From: Lepus europaeus
Taxonomy: Eukaryota; Chordata; Mammalia; Lagomorpha; Leporidae
DNA length: 64,000 nucleotides
Reading direction: 5' to 3'
NCBI RefSeq assembly: GCF_033115175.1
Contig: NC_084827.1
Location: 126,131,701-126,195,700, forward strand
The notes below the pieces were generated by a model. That model was not told where the DNA came from, made no database searches, and was given only the letters and a program-made list of their open reading frames with translations. Numbering within the stretch: position 1 is the first letter of the stretch; each line of letters opens with the position of its first letter. Both the position numbers and the translations under genes were made by a program. This document shows, one piece after another, positions 46,806 through 57,530 of this stretch.

Positions 46806-47156
46806 TGTAGGGAACCAGACCGGAGGAACCGTGCCCCTAAGATGGCGCCGACTCCCTGCTTCCGGGTTCTTCCTCATCTCAGGGAGTTCCCGCTCTTGCT
46901 CGCTCCTTCCCGCCTTAGATTTCCCGCTCTAGCTCGCTCCTTCCCGCCTTGCCACGAGATTGTCCTATCCCCGCGCTTCTAGCCTATCACCTGATTTGTG
47001 ACGTGTATTGTGCATATAAACCCTTGCTACGCGGGTGTAAGGGAAGTTCCTGCCCAGAAGAGATCGAAGCTGGATCTCCTGCTTGCCGAGCAATAAAGGA
47101 ACCCCGTGCAAAGTGTTCGGTCTCTGTCTCTTGCTGGACGAGGACGGCGCCGAGCA
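46806..47156 (+). repeat. 3' LTR of the provirus
   Basis: Same length (351 bp) and, by eye, the same sequence as the 5' LTR. It follows the polypurine tract directly and is followed by the second copy of GAGCCT and then the interrupted L1 3' UTR. Its AATAAA would end the viral transcript; its TATA box could in principle drive read-out into the L1 3' end and flanking DNA. Confidence 0.97.
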
Positions 47157-47162
47157 GAGCCT
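47157..47162. repeat. Target-site duplication, right copy (GAGCCT)
   Basis: Perfect match to 39944-39949; the L1 3' UTR resumes from here. Confidence 0.95.
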
Positions 47163-47559
47163 AGGGAAATTACTGACGCCATAAACAAGAGTGTCAAATT
47201 GTTAAATCAACAACAGGAGTCACTGTGTACTTACTCCTCATGTGGGATCTGTCCTTAATGTGTTGTCCAATGTGAAGTGATGCTATAACTAGTACTGAAA
47301 CAGTATTTTACACTTTGTGTGTCTGTGTGGGTGCAAACGGATGCAATCTTTACTTACTATATACTGAATCAATCTTCTGTATATAAAGATAATTGAAAAT
47401 GAATCTTGATGTGAATGGAATGGGAGAGGGAGTGGGAGATGGGAGAGGTGTGAGTGGGAGGGAAATTATGGGGGGGGGAGCCATTGTAATCCATAAACTG
47501 TACTTTGGAAATTTATATTTGCTAAATAAAAAAAAATAAAAATTAAGGGTAATTTTTAA

Positions 47560-48125
47560 AAAAACAATAAAGATAATTTAAGTAATGATGTGTATAATTA
47601 CAAAAAAAGAATTTATGAGATATGTACACCACGCAGTACTACACAGTATTAAAAAAAGGAAAAAAGAAATCCTGTCATTTGCAACAAAATGGATGAAACT
47701 GGAAAACATTATACTTAGTGAAATAAGCCAGTCCCAAAAGGACAAATATCATATGTTCTCCTGGACCTATGATAATTAATAGAGCACCTAAAAAGTAATC
47801 TATAGAAGTGAAATTAATACTTTGAGATGCAATTACTTTGAACAGCCATTGTGTTAACTGTTGAGGAACAGGTTTTTGTTTTTTTTTTCATACAATTTGT
47901 TGAACTCTTTACTTAGTATAGAGTTAACCATATGTGTATAAAATTAATTGAAAATAGATCTTAGTAAAAAATAAGAATGGTAATAGGAGAGCGAGAAGGA
48001 AAATAATTGGGAGTATGGGTGGGAGGGCAGAAATGGTGGGTATAATCACTATACTCCTAAAGTTGTACTTATGAAATCATAAAGTTTGTATTCCTTAAAT
48101 AAAAGTTTACTTTGGGAAAAGAAAA
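47560..48125 (+). mobile_element. 5'-truncated L1 3' end of a different subfamily
   Basis: Begins in the ORF2 end (CATTTGCAACAAAATGGATG, about 47677), followed by a 3' UTR unlike the neighbouring L1: TAGTATAGAGTTAACCATAT, a TGGGAGTATGGGTGGGAGGG stretch and AATAAA before the tail. It resembles the 3' UTR at the end of the left L1 (about 17180). Confidence 0.8.
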
Positions 48126-48141
48126 AAGAATTTAACTCTTA

Positions 48142-48463
48142 GGGTCAGCACTGTGGCGAAGTAGGCTAAGACTCAGCCTGCAGTGTCAGCATCACATATG
48201 GGCACCAGCTCATGTCCTGGCTGTCTCTCTTGCAATCCTGCTCTCTGCTTATTGGACTGGAAAGAAGTGGAAGATGGCCCAAGTGCTTGGGTCCTTGCAC
48301 CCATGTGGTAGACATGGAAAAACTTCTTGTCTCCTGGGTTCATACTGGCCCATCTCCAGCTGTTGCAGCCATTTGGGGAGTGAACCAGAGGATGGAAGAC
48401 CTTTCTTTCTGTTTCTCCCTCTCTATCTGTAACTCTATCTCTCAAATAAATAAATAAAATCTT
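48142..48463 (+). mobile_element. C SINE
   Basis: GGGTCAGCACTGTGGCGAAG head to AAATAAATAAATAAAATC tail. Confidence 0.9.
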
Positions 48464-48611
48464 TTTTTTCTAGCAGAAATAAACAATTTATTTCTATTTC
48501 TGTTTTTTTTTTTTTTGCATCTCACACAGACAGTATTCCTTCTATTTACTATGTTTACTTAAAAATTGTTGTAGCCCACCCAAATAAATTGGTAGATATA
48601 GATATCTGCCA

Positions 48612-48955
48612 CTGGCGCCGTGGCTTAACAGGCTAATCCTCCGCCTTGCGGTGCCGGCACACCGGGTTCTAGTCCCGGTCGGGGCACCGATCCTGTCCCG
48701 GTTGCCCCTCTTCCAGGCCAGCTCTCTGCTGTGGCCAGGGAGTGCAGTGGAGGATGGCCCAAGTTCTTGGGCCCTGCATCCCATGGGAGACCAGGAGAAG
48801 CACCTGGCTCCTGCCATCGGAACAGCGTGGTGCGCCGGCCACAGCGCACCTACCGCGGCGGCCATTGGAGGGTGAATCAACGGCAAAAAGGAAGACCTTT
48901 CTCTCTGTCTCCCTCTACTGTCCACTCTGCCTGTCCAAAAAAAAAAAAAAAAAAA
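48612..48955 (+). mobile_element. Young C SINE with 12-bp target duplication
   Basis: AGATATCTGCCA at 48600-48611 and 48956-48967. Close to the consensus of the GC-rich young subfamily, with an unbroken A tail. Confidence 0.95.
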
Positions 48956-49046
48956 AGATATCTGCCAGCGTTTTGTTTTTCTTGTTTGCAAGTCAATCAT
49001 TTGCTTGTTCAATTTAAGGAAAAAAATTTAAAAATCATGGTTTCTT

Positions 49047-49260
49047 TTTTTTTTTTTTTTTTTGTATACAGAAGATCAGTTTAGTATATATTAAGTAAAG
49101 ATTTCAACAGTTTGCCCCCACATAGCAACACAAAGTGAAAAAATACTGTTGGAGTACTAGTTATAGCATTAAATAACAGTGTACAGCACATTAAAGACAG
49201 AGATCCTACAAGCTATTTTTTAAAAATTGATTAATTTTTTATGCAATTTCCAATTTAACA
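49047..49260 (-). mobile_element. Short inverted L1 3'-UTR fragment with its own poly(A) tail
   Basis: On the minus strand about 190 bp of L1 3' UTR ends in CTGTATAC and then an A tail (T run at 49047-49063). This lies well before the usual end of the 3' UTR seen at 47540, so polyadenylation seems to have been premature. Confidence 0.75.
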
Positions 49261-49270
49261 CCAGGTTATT

Positions 49271-50095
49271 TTTTTTTTCATTTTCAATTATCTTTATATA
49301 CAGAAGATCCATTCAGTATATACTAAGTAAAGATTTCATCAGTTTGCACCCACACAGACACACAAAGTGTAAAATACTGTTTCAGTACTAGTTATAGCAT
49401 CACTTCACATTGGACAACACATTAAGGACAGATCCCACATGAGAAGTAAGTACACAGTGACTCCTGTTGTTGATTTAACAATTTGACACTCTTGTTTATG
49501 GTGTCAGTAATTTCCCTAGGCTCTAGTCATGAGTTGCCAAGGCTATGGAAGCCTTTAGGGTTCGCTGACTTTGATCTTATTCCGACAGGGTCATAGTCAA
49601 AGTGGAAGTTCTCTCCTCCCTTCAGAGAAAGGTACCTCCTTCTTTGATGGCCCCGTTCTTTCCACTGGGATCTCACGCGCAGAGATCTTTCATTTAGGTC
49701 TTCTTTTTTAAAATTTTTTCCAGAGTGTCTTGGCTTTCCATGCCTAAAATACTCTCATGGGCTCTTCAGCCATAAGCAAATGCGTTAAGGGCTGATTCTG
49801 AGGCCAGAGTGCTATTTAGGACATCTGCCATTCTATGAGTCTGCTGTGTCTCCCGCTTCCCATGTTGGATCTTTTTTTCCCTTTATGAGTCTATCAGTTA
49901 GTATTAGCAGACACTAGTCTTGTTTGTGTGATCCCTTTGACTCTTAGACCTATCAGTGTGATCAATTGTGAACTGAAATTGATCACTTGGACTAGTGAGA
50001 TGGCATTGGTGCATGCCACCTTGATGGGATTGTATTGGAATCCCCTGGCACGTTTCTAACTCCACCACTTGGGGCAAGTCCGATTGTATATTAAG
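49271..50095 (-). mobile_element. Inverted L1 3'-UTR copy (about 820 bp) holding the empty provirus site
   Basis: On the minus strand this matches 39320-39949 joined to 47163-47400. It keeps one GAGCCT near 49525 where the other copy has the provirus. The A tail follows GAAAATGA, about 130 bp short of the full 3' UTR end. The open frame seen here (CVSTNKTHD... region) is the same UTR sequence as at 39360-39563 and is not a gene. Confidence 0.85.
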
Positions 50096-50103
50096 AAGCA
50101 GCA

Positions 50104-50425
50104 GGCCAGCGCCATGGCTTAACAGGCTAATCCTCCGCCTTGTGGCGCCGGCACACTGGGTTCTAGTCCTGGTTGGGGTGCCGGATTCTATCCTGGTTGC
50201 CCCTCTTCCAGGCCAGCTCTCTGCTATGGCCCGGGAAGGCAGTGGAAGATGGCCCAAGTGCTTGGGCCCTGCACCCGCATGGGAGACCAGGAGAAGCACC
50301 TGGCTCCTGGCTTCGGATCAGCGAGATGCGCCGGCCGCAGCAGCCATTAGAGGGTGAACCAATGGCAAAAAGGAAGACCTTTCTCTCTGTCTCTCTCACT
50401 ATCCACTCTGCCTGTAAAAAAAAAA
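50104..50425 (+). mobile_element. Young C SINE with CAG-type target duplication
   Basis: Full-length young copy. The duplicated site is AAGCAGCAG-like (50096-50104, and from about 50426), and the right copy has expanded into a CAG repeat. Confidence 0.93.
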
Positions 50426-50426
50426 A

Positions 50427-50447
50427 AAGCAGCAGCAGCAGCAGCAG
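50427..50447 (+). repeat. (GCA)n microsatellite at the SINE 3' end
   Basis: Six to seven GCA units directly after the SINE A tail, followed by GACGGCAGCC. Confidence 0.95.
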
Positions 50448-52184
50448 CGACGGCAGCCAACTCTTGTCTCCATGAGTTTGAAGGAGAAAACTAGAACCTG
50501 AAATGTTACTAAGACTTACTAAAATGATATTCAATCTTTCAAATATTTTTATATTTGGCTATTTAAATGTGACGTGTTGAAAAAATAATTAGGGGGAAAG
50601 GCATAATTTCCAGAATTTTAGCTGAATATTTCACATAATTGGACATGGTCTTATGCTAAAATCTGCAGTGTAAATGGCTAGTAGCAGGAATTGTTTATCT
50701 CTAGGACTATCAACAAGTAGAGATCATTAAACGTTTTCTAGTAAATTCTCTTCCAATGGAATAGGTAAACCATTATCTTACTTGTTTTGCATCTGTTTTT
50801 ACTTAGACAAGTAAAGAGGGCTTTCTATTCTAGAATACTACAAAAATCTTGTTTGCCTGAAAATTCTTCAAAGTTCTAAAATAAACTGTGCAGATTTAGG
50901 AGGAAGCTCCAGCTTCTTTTGTATTACTGTGAACAAACTACAGTCCATTTTCTGAGTGGCTCAGCATCTGTACCATTCATTTATTTGTGACAAGTTGAAC
51001 AGTCCACTGCAGTGTATACTTTGTGGTTAAATTAACCTGAACTAGGTTAATTATGGTAGCAATTGAACCTCAATCCTATACCTTATAGACTGAATCTTAT
51101 TATGACCAGATTCAACCTTAAGCTACAGTATATCAAACAGAACTTCTGATTGGGAGCAGTTTCAGAATCAATTTACGTTCAAATAAAAAGGCACTCCAGT
51201 GAGAGGCACATTAAGATGTTTAAATTATGGGGCATGTGGGATTCATCAGGCAAGGAAAGCAGCTGTAAATCAACCCTATGGTGAATGGGTTAAACACACA
51301 AGAGGGTTTTAGTACTAAAGCAGCCCAGCCTAAGCTCTTTTTCCAGCTTTTGCAATTTAAATGAAAATTTTAAGGAAACAGCAATGAGGAAATAAGGTTT
51401 TTAAAAATAATAACTACCAACCATGTTTATAATTTTTCATGATCCCTGCCATTCCAACTTAAAAATAAGTTTTAATTAGCACTAGGGCTACATTTTAATA
51501 CATCAAACTGGAATGAATAGGAGAGAGGAAAAGAGAGAAATGAGACTAGCAGTTTGAGGGACTTTTAAAACAGAATTATCCTTTGTTCTTTTGTAGACTC
51601 TATCATTTTGTATTACATATGAATTTTCCCTGCTAAATTATACCATTCTGCTTCCTACCTTCAGCTCCTAGCACACAGTCTTGCAACAAAATAGGTGTTT
51701 GTTGAATGGTGTGCATTAACCATGGGTATCCTCCGCCTGGACATGAGCACTGATTCAAGCTGTACTTTATTCCTAAAGAAAACTCCTTTGCAAGAACAAC
51801 AAAAATATTACTAGGTGTCCAAGGGATCCTGTGAATAATTGTTTAAATGGGAAAGACAGGCCAACATCTCTCTTTTGTGGCTCTTTTCTCTTTTCTCTAC
51901 TCTAGGGACTGTGTATCCGCATGTGGCTGCTAGGATCCCATCCAGCCTCAGTGAGTCCAGAAGCTAACTGTCACTAAAGAAGCAGTGACTTAATACAGTT
52001 CACAAGCTCTTGCATCATTAAGAGAATGATGTTCAATGGAAAAGACTGAATTTCTACTGGTAAAATTTCAGACAAAAATCCCATTTAAGCACATGGCTAA
52101 CCATTTTAGTACAGTAAAACCTTTATATCACCAATTTCATCAAGCCCAAAGATAATAAGATAATTGAATCCAGTTAGTAAGCTT
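50448..52184 (+). other. Intergenic, nothing firm recognised
   Basis: A possible MIR end near 51665-51715 (CTAGCACACAGTCTTGC, GGTGTTTGTTGAATG). Otherwise unique-looking. Confidence 0.5.
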
Positions 52185-52189
52185 TTGAC

Positions 52190-52425
52190 AAGGCCTACAA
52201 GAGCTGGCACACTACAACCCAACTGCCAAATCCAGTCCACTGCTTGTCTTTGTAAATAAAGTTTTATTGGAACACAGCCATACTCATTCACGTATGTATT
52301 GTCAATGTCAGTTTTTTAGTCTTAATGACAGAGCTGAGTAGCTATAACAGAGACTGTAGGGGCCTGCAAAACCTTAAATATTCATTAGGGGATCTTTCAC
52401 AGAGAAGTTTGCCAACCCCTGGGTT
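52190..52425. mobile_element. hAT-Charlie-type nonautonomous DNA transposon remnant
   Basis: AATAAAGTTTTATTGGAACA, AGAGCTGAGTAGCTATAACA and a GTTTGCCAACCCCTG end match a common ancient mammalian hAT element by recall; the left terminus is decayed. I am unsure of the exact family. Confidence 0.7.
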
Positions 52426-53286
52426 AGGTTGTTCCTTTCCAGCTGGCTCACTGGTTATCGTCTGTTTTTTCAATATGGACTAGTCCAAGCCTTTTATGAA
52501 TTATCCTTATTTCCCAGTTTCAGTAAAAGCAGCCTCTGTTTTGAGAGCCCTCAGTGTGTAGCCTGGAATGCAGAGCCTGCACTTTTGAAACATAAACACT
52601 TTGTCTAGATATAATTTTAGTACTCCTGGAACTCCCTAGGAAATGAAAAACACCAAGAAGCTCCTCAGACAAAAATTCAGCTCTTATTGAGAACACATAT
52701 CTGCCCAAGTGGTCTCTCCTTTCTGACCTAAGCTATGAACAGTAAACTTTTTGGGGAGCCAAATCTTTACAGATAACATTGGGAGAAAATTATTTTATTT
52801 TATTTACTCTTTTAGAAATATATATTACTTACAATAGATAACAATACAGTATAAAAACCCAATTCCACTTAAAATTTCAAGGATTAAATAATAACCAACA
52901 TGAAGTATTAAATTTCCAAAGGTTTGCAATGCTCTGTATTTAAAAGTGGCTGTAGAAGTCTTGAGTTTTTCCAAAATATTTAAATAAAATATTATATATC
53001 CAAATAAATACAATGTAAATACTTATATATCCATATAAAATAGAAAACATATGATATTTTAGATATCAATTATATGAATATATCCAGATGTTATATACCC
53101 ATAACTATCTGTAGGAGTGACTATTATGTGGTTTTCCTAGAACTTTATCATTTTAAAAATTGAATGTGTATTCATCCAATCTCCTGATAGAGAAAAAATG
53201 GGGCAGGGGTGGGATATCTTGAAGGCCACTTTTTCTTCCAGGCTTGGTAGGCATTCACTAGAGCACTGTTCAAAAACTTTTCACCT
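52426..53286 (+). other. Intergenic, nothing recognised
   Basis: AT-rich unique-looking sequence. Confidence 0.6.
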
Positions 53287-53610
53287 GGGGGCAGTGCTGT
53301 GGTACAGTGGGCTAAGCCTCCACCACCAGCATGGGCATCCTATACGGGATCCAGTTTGTGTCCTGGCTGCTCCTCTTCTAATCCAACTCTCTGCTATGGC
53401 CTGGGAAAGCCGTAGAAAATGGCCCAAGTGCTTGGGCCTCTGCACCCACATAGGAGACCTAGAAAAACCTTTGGGCTCCTGGCTTTGGATCAGCCCAGCT
53501 CCAGCTGTTGCAGCCATTTGGGAGTAAACCAGTAGACAGAAGACCTTACTCTCTGTCTCTCCAACTCTCTGTAACTCTCTTCCTCTCAAATAACTAAATA
53601 AAATCTAAGA
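53287..53610 (+). mobile_element. C SINE
   Basis: GGGGGCAGTGCTGTGGTACA head, tail AAATAACTAAATAAAATC leading into a G/A microsatellite. Confidence 0.92.
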
Positions 53611-53720
53611 AAGAAAGAAAGAGAGAGAGAAAGAGAGAAAGAAAGAGAGAGGAAGGAAGGAAGGAAGGAAGGAAGGAAGGAAGGAAGGAAGGAAGGAAGG
53701 AAGGAAGGAAGGAAGGAAAG
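53608..53720 (+). repeat. GAAA/GGAA microsatellite grown from a SINE tail
   Basis: AAAG and GA units (53608-53650) followed by about 17 uninterrupted GGAA units (53651-53718). Confidence 0.97.
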
Positions 53721-53769
53721 AACTGTGCACCCAAAGAGAGTATTTAGCAGTAAGAGGTAGAAAAGTGCT

Positions 53770-53935
53770 GATACTTATTAAGCACATACCATACACACTA
53801 CAGGCTGCATTCAACAGGCTCCACCCAGCTCATCTCTCCTGATCTGGAAATTTGGAAGAAGGCCAAACAGCCAGTAAGTTGCAAAGCAAGAATCTGAATC
53901 CAGGTGTCCTAACTCCTAAGCTCTTTTCAAGTTGA
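53770..53935 (-). mobile_element. MIR SINE (ancient), inverted
   Basis: ACTTATTAAGCACATACCAT and GAATCTGAATCCAGGTGTCC fit the reversed MIR order. Confidence 0.7.
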
Positions 53936-56446
53936 GATAAGGGATCCATTTTAAATGACTGAATGCCTTGAAAGTGCTATTCCTAAGAAAGGAAACGTAC
54001 TCAGCTATAACTCTACGTGTTATACGGTGAAGAAATGTTCAGGACAAGACTGCTGGAATTGGGCATCTGAAAGAAATCCCAATGAGTTTTGTGGATATTG
54101 GTCAATGAATTCAAAAGACATGAGAGTTTATCTGTTTGTTACATGCTTGATCATCTCTAGCAATTCTGAGTCTACATCCTGTAGGCATACGTTTGATTGA
54201 ATTAGCTCAGCGATATGAAGGGATGCTGCGTAGAAGTGACTGGCCAAGAGGAAAAAAGATAAATGCAAAGACAGAACAATACTGTCTTTGTGCTATCATA
54301 TTTTCTGAAGTCCTTTTTAAAACTTTTGTATATTACTTGAATTTCAAGGCATAAGGAAAGTGCTTCAGTGAGATTTTGTTGCTATTGACCTCTTGTTCTC
54401 CTGAATTCTTCCACAGTAGTAACTGTTCACCTCAAATTCTGCTATTCAAAACTAACACAGGGTTACCATCTCTGGGAAGCCATGATTCCTCCAGAATCAC
54501 TCAAATAATGCAGAAATCAGGACATTAAAATGCATCTGACCAACCTTGTTTATTAGTTTTATTTATCATCCAGTATAAACAGTAAGTACTTTGTTCCCTG
54601 TTTCATGCACAACTTAACATCTCAGAGCGATTTCAAGCATCATATACATCACCACTGGCCCACACTTTGCCATAACATCAGCCCATTTCATCATGCTAAG
54701 TGTGTGTGGATGGGGTGGTGCCTGCTTAGAAGTGTGGCTGTAGTGCCATTATATGATGAGTTGAATGGCCCCCTCCACATCCCGGTAGTTCGTGGGAAGT
54801 TCTTTTTCTGCATTTTCTTTCATTTCTGTGTCTGTCTCCTCAAGAGTCCACAAATCCTTTCCTTTTAGACACTCTTGCCTAAACACATCAATTCCTTCTT
54901 CATGGTATGACTACTGGAGTTCTTAACATCCTCTAGCATAGAAACATATTGAATGATGTTTGCATTTTACCCAAAAAAATGCATCTTCAGTCTTGTTACA
55001 ATGTGTTGAATCCCTTTTATGATTGTAATATTTAATGAAAGAAAAGCAGGAGCAATTAGGTCATGTAGAATGGTTTTCTTCCTAGACTGTGGAGGATTCT
55101 GCTGGTGGGAGGGACAGGGAGAATGATCTAAGAGTAAGTGATGAGAGTCCCCAGTGGAAAGTAGTTGTTATGCTTTTATTTATAGTAACCATAAACTTTT
55201 AATTTCAACCTTCCTTCTTTTTGAGTATTAACTCCATACTTGTCTCCAAATTGAAAGGAAGACAGAAACTTAGAGAGGAAAATGCCATATTTTTCTACTG
55301 AGAATCATGTATCTTTAAACTGCTAATTCTGAATCATTACAATGTTCATTCTATACAGGAACAAGCACAATGAAATAGCGCTTTGTAGGAGAGATCTGAA
55401 GAGGAAAAGTGACAGAATTTCCAATTAGAGTTGAGACTACATTTTACAGACTTTCTGGCCTACTGTCTGTAGACCTCAGTTCAAGAAATCAATATTAGGT
55501 AGTCACTACTTGCCTGGCACTGTGTGCTTTGTTTAGTTTCTTACAATGTTAGGATGTATTTGTTTACTTTTCTATCAGCAATTGCAGTGGTGGGTCACAC
55601 GTAGCTTGGAAAATAAGATTAAAATTTGTAAGGCTCAGCTTTGCTATTCCTCTATCTCTGAAGTTCCAAATCCTCAATTTCCTCATCTGTAAAGTGAGAG
55701 CAACAATATCTACTGCACAAACTTCAAGGAATAAGTAACCTGTGTGGATGTGTTTTGTGCAACTGTAGCCACTGTTAGACATTATTACCCCAAAGAAATT
55801 ATTACCAAAAGTATGACTATACTATATTTTTAAACTCTGTATGCTGGATATAAACACAGTATTAGAAATCTCTGCCTTACTTCACTTTTGCCAACCTTTT
55901 GAATGCTGCATTAAAATGTTAAAATATGTAATGCTAGATATCGATCTTGAAATATTTTAGTTGTTGTCAAAATATAATAGCAAATAATTTTTTGCAGAAG
56001 GCAATAAATAGCACTATTTACTCACAGTGATTGTAACTTTTGTATTTGCCTTCCTAATATACAACAGATGTGAAAAGACATGGGTTTGTCCCACCCCACC
56101 CCCAAATGCTCAGTGCAACATATGGCACCGAATCAGCTTACACTGGATGGAACACAGTGAAAGATGCATGTGTCTGTGGCAAAGTGAACTCAAGTTTGCT
56201 GTTAATTTTTACTATTTAGTCAGGATACATCTGAGGACTTTTTGTTTTTTGGCTAAGAAAATTAAAATCTTTAAGGTGAACAAAATTACCTAAATAAATT
56301 TTAAATTAATTTTATATATCACAAAGTTATTGACAACGGTATATATCTATTAAATCTTCTGTGACTTTAAAAGTTAGTGCCTGCAAGAGAAGCCTGTAGA
56401 GAATCATGAATAAGACGTTTTTGTGTTAATGGTAACTGCAATATAC
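53936..56446 (+). other. Intergenic; MIR trace at about 55660-55760
   Basis: TTTCCTCATCTGTAAAGTGAG is the classic MIR segment on the plus strand. No gene is seen; an 81-codon frame at 53955 has no recognised domain. Confidence 0.55.
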
Positions 56447-56460
56447 AAATGGTTTTGTAG

Positions 56461-56764
56461 GGGCTGGCACTGTGGCGTAGCGGGTAAAGTCACCGGTTCG
56501 AGTCCCAACTGCTCCGCTTCCAATCTCTCTCTCTGATATGGCCTGGGAAAGCAGTAGAAGATGGCCCAAGTCCTTGGGCCCCTGCACCCATGTGGGAGAC
56601 CCAGAAGAAGCTCCTGGCTCCAGGTTTCATATCAGCACAGTTCCAGCAGATGCGGCCATCTGAGGAGTGAGCCAGCAGATGGAAGAACTCCCCCTGGCTC
56701 TCTCACTCTCTCTCCCTCTCCTTCTCTCTGTAACTCTTTCAAATAAATAAATAAATCTTTTAAA
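56461..56764 (+). mobile_element. C SINE with 14-bp target duplication
   Basis: AAATGGTTTTGTAG at 56447-56460 and 56765-56778. The head lacks about 40 bases between the A and B boxes compared with other copies. Confidence 0.94.
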
Positions 56765-57049
56765 AAATGGTTTTGTAGTCTGATTAGAAACATGAGCATC
56801 ATGAACAAATCAAGCCATCACCCACAAAGTCCTGCACATACTTTCATTAATAAAGATATTGCAGTTATCAAACTGGAAAATCACATGCACTTTATTCATG
56901 AACCTGATACTATTTGAGATTTTAAAAATAAATGGTAGACACTGATGTGGATGAGCAAAATCAAACATTGTTAAAATGGGAAGTATTAAAAGATACTGCT
57001 AAATCTACTAATTTGTCCTTCCTTCATTTATAAATGTAATTGTTTTACA

Positions 57050-57530
57050 TGTACAGGGGGACTTCAAAAATTTCATGGGAAATGGAATTAAAAGATGTTT
57101 ACATTGGTGCAAAATGTTTTGAAATCCATGCATGCTTTTTTATTTATTTATTTATTTGACAGGCAGAGTGGACAGTGAGAGAGAGAGAGAGAGACAGAGA
57201 GAAAGGTCTTCCTTTACCATTGGTTTACCCTCCAATGGCTGCTGCGGCCGGCGCACCATGCTGATCCGAAGCCAGGAGCCAGGTGCTTCTCCTGGTCTCC
57301 CATGAGGGTGCAGGACCCAAGCACTTGGGCCATCCTCCTCTGCACTCCCGGGCCACAGCAGAGAGCTGGACTGGAAGAGGGTCAACTGGGACAGAATCCG
57401 GTGCCCCGACCAGGACTAGAACCCGGTGTGCCCGCACCGCAAGGCGGAGAATTAGCCTGTTGAGCCGCTGTGCCAGCCCATGCATGCTTTTTTATTACAT
57501 GCATTTTCCATGCTTGTTGAAGTCTTTTTG
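57050..57530. mobile_element. Short inverted-repeat DNA element (mariner-like MITE?) split by a SINE
   Basis: AGGGGGACTTCAAAAATTTC at 57054-57073 is mirrored by TTTTCCATGCTTGTTGAAGTC at about 57506-57526. Leaving out the SINE, the element is about 140 bp. The ACTTCAAAAA terminus recalls mariner-type ends; the family name is a guess. Confidence 0.55.
57143..57477 (-). mobile_element. Young C SINE, inverted, inside a small inverted-repeat element
   Basis: CCATGCATGCTTTTTTA is duplicated at 57126-57142 and 57478-57494. Confidence 0.95.

Larger units (their letters stand above)
39950..47156 (+). mobile_element. Betaretrovirus-like (class II) endogenous provirus with identical LTRs, intact gag-pro-pol and a defective env
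   Basis: A complete LTR-to-LTR provirus of 7,207 bp. Its LTRs begin TGTAGGG and end GAGCA, and GAGCCT is duplicated on both sides (39944-39949 and 47157-47162). The order is 5' LTR, tRNA-Ile primer site, leader with splice donors, gag, pro (dUTPase-protease-G-patch), pol, truncated env, polypurine tract, 3' LTR. The 6-bp duplication, two consecutive -1 frameshifts, dUTPase in the pro frame, C-terminal G-patch and two CCHC zinc fingers all place it among betaretroviruses, while the env remnant is of the gamma/type-D sort, as in MPMV-like viruses. It is more GC-rich than the surrounding AT-rich L1. It lies in the sense orientation within an L1 3' UTR. It could belong to a known rabbit ERV family; I cannot check that here. 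Confidence 0.97.
32925..47545 (+). mobile_element. Near-full-length, decayed rabbit L1 split by a solo LTR and by the provirus
   Basis: L1 sequence runs from a GC-richer 5' UTR (about 32925-33780), through an ORF1 start (33784, MLPKEHNTS then an acidic stretch), to ORF2: endonuclease (about 35200-35850, with the NIFAPN segment), RT (about 36600-37500, with AEKAFHNIQY) and C-terminal region to about 38820. The 3' UTR ends at about 47545 in an A-rich tail after AATAAA. Removing the 370-bp solo LTR and the 7.2-kb provirus leaves about 7 kb, near full length. ORF1 and ORF2 carry many stops and frameshifts, so it is inactive. The 5' boundary is approximate. Internal oddities are a (TA)n tract and two small tandem duplications, listed separately. 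Confidence 0.85.

Noticed and set aside
53651-53718. CRISPR-like regular repeat
   Set aside because: Simple GGAA microsatellite with no spacers, in a vertebrate genome.
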